The notes under the pieces are model-generated. The model did not search any database. It was not told where the DNA came from and saw only the letters and a program-made list of their open reading frames with translations. This document shows, one piece after another, positions 1 to 9,783 of a stretch of 64,000 bases of DNA. Both the position numbers and the translations under genes were made by a program. Source of the DNA: DATKAS01 sp963773315 (GTDB taxonomy: Bacteria > Actinomycetota > Acidimicrobiia > Acidimicrobiales > DATKAS01). The first letter of the stretch is position 1; the number at the start of each line of letters is the position of its first letter. Where the stretch lies: the NCBI GenBank assembly GCA_963773315.1, contig CAVZAF010000010.1:186001-250000 (forward strand), read 5' to 3'.

Positions 1-474
1 CGCGAGCTCGTAGATCGCGGGGGAGGGCTTCCGCACCCCGACCTCGTGCGAGTCGACGAGGTCGTCGAACAGCTCTTCGAACGGGAGCGATCCCCACCAC
101 CGCGAACGGAACTCGGCGACGTTGTTCGTGACGAGGGAGGTACGCACGCCGTGGACGCGCAGCTCGCGCACCACGTCGACGACCGGCGGGTTGATCCTCC
201 ACTCGTCGTTCGTGGGACGGGGAGGTGCATCACTGCGTTCGGTGATGCCGTGCTCGCCGAGGATGGCCTGCACCCGCTGCCAGGCGTCGATGATCGAGAT
301 CTCGCCCCGCTCGGCCCGGTGCCACGGGTGATCGCCGTCCTCGTCCGGGCCCAGGAAGGCGACGGTGAGCGTCTCGAGGTCGGCGCCTTCGTATCGCGCC
401 AGGAGCTCCCTCGGACTGCCGGAGACCGTGACCACCCCGCCGAGGTCGAAGAAGGCCGCGTCGATCCCCGCCAT
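1..474 (-). CDS. HAD-superfamily hydrolase, partial (C-terminus beyond left edge)
   Basis: Reading leftwards from the ATG at 472-474, 158 residues are visible before the window ends. The N-terminus has the HAD motif I region FFDLGGVV, with Asp10 as the presumed nucleophile and Gly at the place of the usual second Asp. A motif II-like VTNN segment lies near residue 115, and a GVRKPSPAIY segment near the edge resembles the lysine-containing motif III of this family. This fits a cytoplasmic phosphatase/dehalogenase-like HAD of the epoxide-hydrolase N-terminal type. The substrate cannot be told. It is divergent from secA with a 63-base gap. Confidence 0.8.
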   Translation of the reverse strand, partial: MAGIDAAFFDLGGVVTVSGSPRELLARYEGADLETLTVAFLGPDEDGDHPWHRAERGEISIIDAWQRVQAILGEHGITERSDAPPRPTNDEWRINPPVVDVVRELRVHGVRTSLVTNNVAEFRSRWWGSLPFEELFDDLVDSHEVGVRKPSPAIYELA

Positions 475-537
475 GGGCCCCGAGTGTGGCAGGAGCGAGG
501 CGTCGGGTCGCAACCAGGCCGGTAGGATCGATGGGCC

Positions 538-3270
<2,733 letters not shown>

Positions 3271-3282
3271 GCGGCCTCCGAC

Positions 3283-4389
3283 ATGCGTGACTACTCCGAC
3301 GACCTCAGCGCGCTTCGGCAACGGCTGGACGATGCCCGCAAGTACCTGAAGATCGACGCGGCCCGCTCTCGCGTCGCCGAGGTCGAAGTCGAGGTCGCGA
3401 AGCCCGATCTCTGGGATGACCAGGACAGAGCCAAGGCCGTCAACGCGGAGTACGCATCGCTGCGAGACGACCTCGAGACGTTCGATCGGCTGGCGAGCCG
3501 GCTCGAAGACGCCGAGGTACTCCACGAGCTCGCTCGCGAGGAAAGCGACGACACCCAGGAGCCCGAGATCTCCGAGGCGGTCACCGCGCTCGCAGCCTCG
3601 CTCGATCAGCTCGAGCTGCGATCGCTGTTCACCGGAGAGCACGACGAACGGGATGCGGTGTGCACGATCTCGGCGAAGGACGGCGGCACCGACGCGCAGG
3701 ACTTCGCCGAGATGCTGCTGCGCATGTACTCGCGCTGGGCCGAGCGCCGTGGGTTCGAGCTCGAGATCGACGAGGTCTCCGAGGGTCAAGAGGCGGGCAT
3801 CCTGTCGGCGAACTTCGTGATCCACGGCCGCTACGCATATGGCCTGATGCAGGCGGAGCGCGGGGTGCACCGCCTGGTGCGCATCTCTCCGTTCGACGCG
3901 AACGCCCGGCGCCAGACGAGCTTCGTCGCCGTGAACGCGGTGCCTGCGCTCGACGACGTCGCCGAGGTCGAGATCGACGAGAAGGACCTGCGCATCGACG
4001 TCTATCGCTCGTCGGGCGCGGGTGGCCAGCACGTCAACGTCACCGACTCTGCGGTGCGGATCACCCACCTGCCGACCGGCATCGTCACGTCCTGCCAGAA
4101 CGAGCGCAGCCAGCACCAGAACAAGGCCAAGGCGATGGCGAACCTCGCCGCGATCCTCGCCGAGAAGGGGCGTGAAGATCGCACCGCGGAGCTCGAGGCG
4201 ATCTCGGGGCCCAAGGCTCAGATCGGCTGGGGATCGCAGATCCGCTCCTACGTGCTGCAGCCGTACCAGCTCGTGAAGGACCTGCGCAGCGGCTACGAGG
4301 TCGGCAATGTGAACGGGGTGCTCGACGGTGACCTCGATGCGCTGATGGAGGCCTACCTCCGTTGGAAGCGGGCGGAGTCGACCGAGTAG
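3283..4389 (+). CDS. prfB: Peptide chain release factor 2
   Basis: RF2 recognises UGA and UAA stop codons and triggers hydrolysis of peptidyl-tRNA. The 368-residue product has the RF2-specific SPF anticodon tripeptide at residues 202-204 and the catalytic GGQ at 247-249. The frame is continuous, so the +1 programmed frameshift known from E. coli prfB is absent here. It follows secA closely and precedes ftsE-ftsX, a common actinobacterial order. Confidence 0.98.
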   Translation: MRDYSDDLSALRQRLDDARKYLKIDAARSRVAEVEVEVAKPDLWDDQDRAKAVNAEYASLRDDLETFDRLASRLEDAEVLHELAREESDDTQEPEISEAVTALAASLDQLELRSLFTGEHDERDAVCTISAKDGGTDAQDFAEMLLRMYSRWAERRGFELEIDEVSEGQEAGILSANFVIHGRYAYGLMQAERGVHRLVRISPFDANARRQTSFVAVNAVPALDDVAEVEIDEKDLRIDVYRSSGAGGQHVNVTDSAVRITHLPTGIVTSCQNERSQHQNKAKAMANLAAILAEKGREDRTAELEAISGPKAQIGWGSQIRSYVLQPYQLVKDLRSGYEVGNVNGVLDGDLDALMEAYLRWKRAESTE

Positions 4390-4564
4390 TCACCGTGTCG
4401 TAGTCAGCGCGTCGTGGAGGTTCTTCCAGCAGGTTTCGGGATTCGCCCAGGAGTGCGGCGGGTGACTCGGGAGCCGGGAGGGTGACTGGTAGGTTCTGGG
4501 GCACTCACGGGGCTGGCGGCGTCCTATCTTGCACGTCCCGATTCGCCTACCTCTGCAGGTCCCG

Positions 4565-5242
4565 ATGATCCGTCTCGACAACGTCACGAAGATCTACAAG
4601 GGCGACGTCACGGCCTTGAAGGAGGCCTCGGCCGACATCGGCAAGGGTGAATTCGTCTTCCTTGTCGGCCCTTCTGGTTCCGGAAAGTCCACCCTCATCC
4701 GCCTCCTCAACAAGGAGGAGTCGCCGACCGAGGGCGAGGTCTGGGTCGCGGGGAAGGACATCAATCGCCTCCCGTCGTGGAAGGTGCCGCACCTGCGCCG
4801 GAACATCGGCTGCATCTATCAGGACTTCAAGCTCCTCCCGACGAAGACGGTCTACGAGAACGTCGCGTTCGCGCTCGAGGTCATAGGGCGGCCCCGCCAC
4901 GTGATCAAGACGCAGGTGCCCGCGATCCTCGAGCTCGTCGGCCTGTCGAAGAAGATCGACAACTTCCCGAACGAGCTGTCCGGCGGCGAGCAGCAGCGCG
5001 TGTCGATCGCCCGGGCGTTCGTCAACCGCCCACTGATCCTCTTGGCCGATGAGCCAACCGGCAACCTCGACCCCGCGACGTCGGTGGGCATCATGCGCCT
5101 GCTCGATCGCATCAACCGCACCGGCACCACCGTCGTCATGGCGACCCACGATCAGTCGATCGTCGACACGATGCGTCGTCGCGTCATCGAGCTCGACCAC
5201 GGCCTGATCGTGCGCGATCAGAGCAAGGGTGTGTACGCCTGA
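4565..5242 (+). CDS. ftsE: Cell division ATP-binding protein FtsE
   Basis: FtsE is the ABC ATPase of the FtsEX complex, which couples the divisome to peptidoglycan hydrolases. The chosen ATG gives a 225-residue protein starting MIRLDNVTKIY; an upstream in-frame start at 4529 would add 12 unconserved residues. Walker A GPSGSGKST is at 35-43, the signature LSGGEQQR at 138-145 and Walker B LILLADEP near 158-164. The stop is followed after two bases by the ftsX start, so translation is probably coupled. Confidence 0.97.
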   Translation: MIRLDNVTKIYKGDVTALKEASADIGKGEFVFLVGPSGSGKSTLIRLLNKEESPTEGEVWVAGKDINRLPSWKVPHLRRNIGCIYQDFKLLPTKTVYENVAFALEVIGRPRHVIKTQVPAILELVGLSKKIDNFPNELSGGEQQRVSIARAFVNRPLILLADEPTGNLDPATSVGIMRLLDRINRTGTTVVMATHDQSIVDTMRRRVIELDHGLIVRDQSKGVYA

Positions 5243-5244
5243 CC

Positions 5245-6141
5245 ATGGCGCTCAGGCTCGACTACTTCGCGCAAGAGACGGTTGCGAACCTTCGTCGCAA
5301 CTTCTCGCTCACGATCGCCTCCCTGCTCACGGTCGCGGTCTCGCTCGCGCTCGTCGGCGCGGCTCTGCTCCTCCGTCAGGGCGTCGACAACGCAACGACG
5401 CGTTGGCAGGGCGGCATCGAGTTCATCGTCTTCCTGCAGCCCGACGTCACGCCGGACCAGGCCGACGCAGTGGGCCGCGAGCTCAAGGACAACCCCGACG
5501 TCAAAGACGTCAAGTTCGTCGACAAGCAGCAGGCGTACGAGGAGTTCAAGCTCCTCTTCCGCAACTCGCCCGAGCTCGTCGACACGGTGACGCCCGACAT
5601 CCTTCCGGCCTCGTGGCGAGTGGTGCCGAGCAACACCGACCCCAACGTGATCGAGGCCATCGGTCGACAATTCGAGAAGAAGGCGGGCGTCATGTCTGTC
5701 GTCTTCGCGAAGGACACCGTCGAGTCGGTCATGAAGGTCACCCGGTTGATGCAGATCGGCATCCTGGGTGCGGCGGTGGTGCTGCTCATCGCGGCGTGCT
5801 TGCTCATCGTCAACACAATCCGCACCGCGATGCTCTCGAGACGGCGCGAGATCGAGGTCATGAAGCTCGTCGGCGCGTCGAACTGGTTCATACGCGTGCC
5901 CTTCATGCTGGAGGGCCTCGTCCAGGGTCTGCTCGGCGCCGCGCTCGTGTGCGTCGCGGTGAGGGTGTTGAACAGCCTCGTCGAGTCGCGGGTGACCGAA
6001 GGCCAGAGCCTCGCGATCCTCCAGAACTTCTCGGTGTCGACGAGCGAGGTCAACGGCACCTTGCTCCTGTTGCTCCTCGTCGGTGGGCTGGTCGGGGCCA
6101 TCGGCTCGGGCGTGGCCGTCAGCAGCTACCTGGACGTCTGA
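5245..6141 (+). CDS. ftsX: Cell division membrane protein FtsX
   Basis: FtsX is the membrane partner of FtsE. The 298 residues show the family layout: a short cytoplasmic N-terminus, a first membrane helix near 20-44, a large extracytoplasmic domain near 45-165, and three further helices in the C-terminal half (about 170-190, 218-240 and 265-290) ending in a short tail. The outside domain is the part that contacts cell-wall hydrolases in other bacteria. It forms an operon with ftsE. Confidence 0.97.
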   Translation: MALRLDYFAQETVANLRRNFSLTIASLLTVAVSLALVGAALLLRQGVDNATTRWQGGIEFIVFLQPDVTPDQADAVGRELKDNPDVKDVKFVDKQQAYEEFKLLFRNSPELVDTVTPDILPASWRVVPSNTDPNVIEAIGRQFEKKAGVMSVVFAKDTVESVMKVTRLMQIGILGAAVVLLIAACLLIVNTIRTAMLSRRREIEVMKLVGASNWFIRVPFMLEGLVQGLLGAALVCVAVRVLNSLVESRVTEGQSLAILQNFSVSTSEVNGTLLLLLLVGGLVGAIGSGVAVSSYLDV

Positions 6142-6169
6142 GCCGCCGCGGGCGCTACCGTCCTGCGCC

Positions 6170-7037
6170 GTGACCGACTACCAGCAGATCTCCTACGAAG
6201 TCGAAGACCAAGTCGCCACGATCACGCTCGATCGTCCCGAACAGCTCAACGCGTTCACCGCGCGGATGATGTACGAGATGATCTCGGCGTTCGACGATGC
6301 CGATGCCGACGACGACGTGCGCGCGGTCATCGTCACCGGCCGAGGTCGTGGCTTCTGTGCGGGCGCCGACCTCTCGGGCGGAGGTGAGTCCTTCGCCCAT
6401 GGCGGCGGTGGTGACGCCGAAGGCCCTCAGTCGGTCGTCCGCGACGGCGGAGGACTGCTGACCCTGCGGATCTTCGCCTCGAAGAAGCCCGTCATCGCCG
6501 CGATCAACGGCCCCGCGGTCGGCGTCGGCGTGACGATGACGCTGCCGATGGACATCAGGCTCGCGTCCGAGAACGCGAAGCTCGGCTTCGTGTTCGCCGC
6601 GCCGCGGCATCGTGCCCGAGGCGTGCTCGTCGTGGTTCTTGCCGCGAATCGTCGGCATCAGCCAGGCGGCGGAGTGGGTGTACACGGGCCGGGTGTTCCC
6701 CGCGTCCGAGGCGCTCCGCGCCGGCTTGGTGCGCAGCGTGCATCCCGCGGACGAGCTCTTGCCGGCGGCCCAAGAGCTCGCGGCCGAGATCGCGGAGAAC
6801 ACCTCGCCGGTGTCGGTCGCGCTCAGCCGTCAGATGATGTGGCGCATGCTCACGCTCGACCACCCGATGCAGGCGCATCGGGTCGACTCACGCGGCATCA
6901 ACTCCCGCGGCGCGAGCGAAGACGCGCGAGAGGGCGTCGTGTCGTTTCTCGAGAAGCGCGCCCCGGCCTTCCCGCTGAAGGTGAGCTCCGACCTGCCCGA
7001 CATCTTCCCCGGCTGGCAGGACCCCGAGTTCAGCTGA
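6170..7037 (+). CDS. Enoyl-CoA hydratase/isomerase family protein, frameshifted
   Basis: This is a crotonase-fold protein acting on acyl-CoA thioesters. From the GTG at 6170 the frame encodes a typical start (ATITLDRPEQLNAF), the oxyanion-hole segment GRGFCAGADL and the second CoA/active-site segment PVIAAINGPAVGVG. Near 6598-6612, in a GCCGCGCCGCGG run, homology jumps to the +1 frame and continues (GIVPEACSSWFLPRIVG) to the stop at 7037. One extra base explains the break. As written, the first frame would give an unrelated tail. Sequence error is more likely than a true pseudogene because both halves are well conserved. Confidence 0.85.
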
Positions 7038-7050
7038 TCCGCTCGATGCG

Positions 7051-7707
7051 TCAGACGGCGGCCGCGAGGCCACGGAGGGCGGGCACGTCGAGCAGCACGA
7101 TGCGCTGACGCCCGGTCCTCAGGCAACCGAGGTCGCGGAGGCGGCCGAGCGAACGGCTCGTCGCCTCACGGGTGGCGCCCACCCAGCCAGCCAGGTCCTC
7201 CTGGGTGATCGGGAGGTTCACCTCGATGACCGGTCCGTTGTATTCGCCGTAGCGCTCGGCCAGCGTCACGAGCCGCCGCGCGACTCGGCTCGTGGTGTCG
7301 CCAGTGTCGCGATCGGCAGTGCGGGACGCGGCCTCACGGATCTGCTCTGCGAGCGTGCGCAGCAGCCGCACCGCCATGCGCGGATGCTTGTCGAGGAAGT
7401 CGTTGAACTCGCGGTCCTGGAGCGCGATGGCCGCGACGGCGTCGAGCGCGGTCGCGGTTGCCGAGCGGGGCCTTCCGTCGATCGCGGAGAGCTCACCGAC
7501 GAGCGAGCCGGCCTCCTTCACTGCGAGGAGGATGTCGCGTCCCGTCGGAGTCACGACCGAGATCTTCACGACGCCGGACCGGATCGCGAGAACGGTGCCG
7601 CCGGTCTGTCCCTCGCGGAAGATGACTTGGCCCTTGCGATAAGCGCGCTGTCGGCCCATCGCCGCGAGGTCGACCCACTCTTCCTCGGTGAGGAGGTCGT
7701 TGAGCAT
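7051..7707 (-). CDS. Crp/Fnr-family transcriptional regulator
   Basis: A 218-residue cytoplasmic regulator. The N-terminal half is a cyclic-nucleotide-binding-type beta barrel (RKGQVIFREGQTG, LVGELSAIDGRPRSATATAL), and the C-terminal part is a Crp-type winged helix (ITQEDLAGWVGATREATSRSLGRLRDLG). No cysteine cluster of the Fnr type is seen, so cAMP or another nucleotide is the likely ligand. The ATG at 7705-7707 was chosen because it fits family length; the next in-frame ATG upstream would overlap the divergent glutathione peroxidase start. The 46-base gap to that gene may hold a shared control region. Confidence 0.9.
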   Translation of the reverse strand: MLNDLLTEEEWVDLAAMGRQRAYRKGQVIFREGQTGGTVLAIRSGVVKISVVTPTGRDILLAVKEAGSLVGELSAIDGRPRSATATALDAVAAIALQDREFNDFLDKHPRMAVRLLRTLAEQIREAASRTADRDTGDTTSRVARRLVTLAERYGEYNGPVIEVNLPITQEDLAGWVGATREATSRSLGRLRDLGCLRTGRQRIVLLDVPALRGLAAAV

Positions 7708-7753
7708 CGTGTTCCGGGCGGGCACGAAGCGAGGGTAATGGCAGACTGCGGCC

Positions 7754-8254
7754 ATGGCCCAAGACAGCTCCCTCCACGACATCCCCGTCAACAGCTTGCG
7801 CGGTGACCCGGCGTCGCTCGGCGACCACAAGGGCAAGGTGCTCCTCATCGTGAACGTCGCCTCGAAGTGCGGGCTCACTCCCCAGTACTCGGGCCTCGAG
7901 GAGCTGCACGAGCGCTATGCCGATCGTGGGTTCGCGGTGCTCGGGTTCCCGTGCAACCAGTTCGGGGCGCAGGAGCCGGGCTCGCCGGAGGAGATCGCGA
8001 CCTTCTGCTCGACGACCTACGGCGTGACGTTCCCGATGTACGAGAAGGTCGAGGTCAATGGCGAGCATCGGCACGCGCTCTACGACGAGCTCACCCAGGC
8101 GCCCGACGCGGAGGGTTACACGGGCGACATCCGCTGGAACTTCGAGAAGTTCCTCGTGTCGCCGACCGGCGATGTGATCGCCCGCTTCTCGCCGATCGTG
8201 ACGCCCGAAGCGCCCGAGCTGGTCGACGCGATCGAGGCCGCGCTGCCGAGCTAG
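7754..8254 (+). CDS. Glutathione peroxidase family protein (thiol peroxidase)
   Basis: This enzyme reduces hydroperoxides with a thiol donor. The 166 residues contain all three family blocks: NVASKCGLTPQY with the peroxidatic Cys39, LGFPCNQFGAQE, and the WNFEKFLV block with Trp128 and Asn129 of the catalytic tetrad. It is a cysteine, not selenocysteine, version. In actinomycetes such proteins usually draw electrons from thioredoxin rather than glutathione, which is inference here. It is divergent from the Crp-type regulator, a plausible controller. Confidence 0.95.
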   Translation: MAQDSSLHDIPVNSLRGDPASLGDHKGKVLLIVNVASKCGLTPQYSGLEELHERYADRGFAVLGFPCNQFGAQEPGSPEEIATFCSTTYGVTFPMYEKVEVNGEHRHALYDELTQAPDAEGYTGDIRWNFEKFLVSPTGDVIARFSPIVTPEAPELVDAIEAALPS

Positions 8255-8286
8255 CCGGTCGCTGGCGCTTCTGCGCTAGCCGCTCG

Positions 8287-9297
8287 CTAGCGCTTGCGGG
8301 CGACGGTGATGCCGTCGCTGATCGGGAGGATGACCGAGTCGACCCGCGGGTCGGCCGCGACCTTGTCGTTGAATGCCCTGATCGCGAGGACGTTCTCGTC
8401 GCCCGCCAACGGGTCGATGACCGACCCGCCCCAGAGCACGTTGTCGACCAGGAGCAGCCCGTTCTGGCGCAGCCGGGGGATGATCTCGTCGAAGTAGCGG
8501 GCGTAGCTCGGCTTGTCCGCGTCGATGAACGCGAGGTCGAACTGCTCGCCATGGGGCAACGCACGCAACGTGTCGATGGCGGGGCCGATGCGAAGGTCGA
8601 TCTTCGAGGCGATGCCCGCCTGCTCCCAGTACTTGCGACCGATGCTCGTCCACTCCTCGCTGACGTCGCAGCAGAGCAGTGTGCCGTCGTCGGGGAGCCC
8701 ACGTGCGACGCAGAGTGCTGAGTAGCCGGTGAACGTGCCGACCTCGAGCGCGTGCCTCGCGCCGATCAGCTGCGTGATGATCCGCATCAGGTCGCCCTGG
8801 TCGGACGCGATCTGCATTCGTGACACGAGGCCCATCGCCGCGGTCTCGTCGATGAGCGCCCGCGCGATCGGGTCGTGCTTCGGCGCGTGTTCGAGGACGT
8901 ACTCGTGGAGCGCCGGCCGCACACCGAGCACGGGCCGGCTGCTCGTGTCTTCGAACTGCTTGCAGACGCACACCTCGTTGCCCTCGGGGTCGAGCATCTG
9001 GATCCACTCGGTTCCGAGCTCGCTCAGGTGCCCATCCGGCACTCGCGTCGCTCCGAGCGTCTCGAGGCGCGCCGCCTCGACCTCGATGTCGGGCGCGGAG
9101 AGGTCGACGTGCATCCGGTTCTTCCCGGACTTCGGCTCGTCGACTCGCTGCAACAGGAGGCGCGGTCGCCGGCCGTCTCGGTCGCGGAGGACCGCGTACT
9201 GCGCCGCCGCACCGGTGTGCTCGTAGCCGAGCGCTGCGGTCCAGAACGTGGTCATGCGGTCGAGGTCGGCACAGTCCAGGACGAGCTCGATGTCCAT
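8287..9297 (-). CDS. Fusion of glyoxalase/VOC domain with class I O-methyltransferase
   Basis: One continuous 336-residue frame joins two enzyme folds. Residues 1-118 are a vicinal-oxygen-chelate domain (MDIELVLDCADLDRMTTFW, then LDPEGNEVCV at its end). Residues about 121-336 are a caffeoyl-CoA O-methyltransferase-like domain with the SAM-binding LEVGTFTGYSAL (184-194), the metal/substrate segment FIDADKPSYARYF (258-269), and DNVLWGG. Both parts look intact. The ATG at 9295-9297 starts exactly at the VOC domain. Substrate unknown; the methyltransferase part is probably metal dependent. Confidence 0.88.
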   Translation of the reverse strand: MDIELVLDCADLDRMTTFWTAALGYEHTGAAAQYAVLRDRDGRRPRLLLQRVDEPKSGKNRMHVDLSAPDIEVEAARLETLGATRVPDGHLSELGTEWIQMLDPEGNEVCVCKQFEDTSSRPVLGVRPALHEYVLEHAPKHDPIARALIDETAAMGLVSRMQIASDQGDLMRIITQLIGARHALEVGTFTGYSALCVARGLPDDGTLLCCDVSEEWTSIGRKYWEQAGIASKIDLRIGPAIDTLRALPHGEQFDLAFIDADKPSYARYFDEIIPRLRQNGLLLVDNVLWGGSVIDPLAGDENVLAIRAFNDKVAADPRVDSVILPISDGITVARKR

Positions 9298-9379
9298 GCG
9301 GCCATCCTTGCACTGGCCTGACGCGCTCAACTTCGGCCTCTGAACTGCGATCATCCGAGGGTGCGGCGCGGCGGCAGTC

Positions 9380-9742
9380 ATGACGGTGGCGGGACTCCTG
9401 GGGCTCATCGGGCTCGTCGGTCTGTCTGCCTGCGGTGGCGACAACTCGAGTGCGGCGACGACCGCGGCGCCGAGCTCGACGGCGTCCACAACCCTGGCCA
9501 CCACGACCACCGTGGCCCCTACGACCGCGCCCACCACCGTGCCCACCACCACGACGACAGCGCCCGATCCGGCCCTCGCGCCGCCCTGCAACGTGGGCGA
9601 GGTCAAGGTGAACCGGGAGTCGAAGGTGTACTTCGAGCCCGGCGACCCCCGGTACGGCACGGTGCCGCCGCCGCTCGTCATCTGCTTGCCGAGCTCGTCC
9701 GTGGCGCAGTCCGAGGGCTTCCAACCGGCGCCCCCCGCCTAG
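9380..9742 (+). CDS. Small threonine-rich lipoprotein
   Basis: 120 residues with a hydrophobic signal peptide and lipobox LSAC, the lipidated Cys being residue 18. A low-complexity Thr/Ala/Pro linker (about 22-62) is followed by a short C-terminal domain with two cysteines, possibly disulfide bonded. It is a surface-anchored protein of unknown function. Its end lies 41 bases upstream of the proposed start of the GGDEF-EAL gene, so the two may be cotranscribed. Confidence 0.72.
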   Translation: MTVAGLLGLIGLVGLSACGGDNSSAATTAAPSSTASTTLATTTTVAPTTAPTTVPTTTTTAPDPALAPPCNVGEVKVNRESKVYFEPGDPRYGTVPPPLVICLPSSSVAQSEGFQPAPPA

Positions 9743-9783
9743 CTGCCTCTCACAGCCCAGCCTTTCCGGCCGATCGGAAGCCG

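Noticed and set aside
3283..4389. Programmed frameshift in prfB
   Set aside because: The frame is continuous with normal SPF and GGQ motifs; no internal stop exists.
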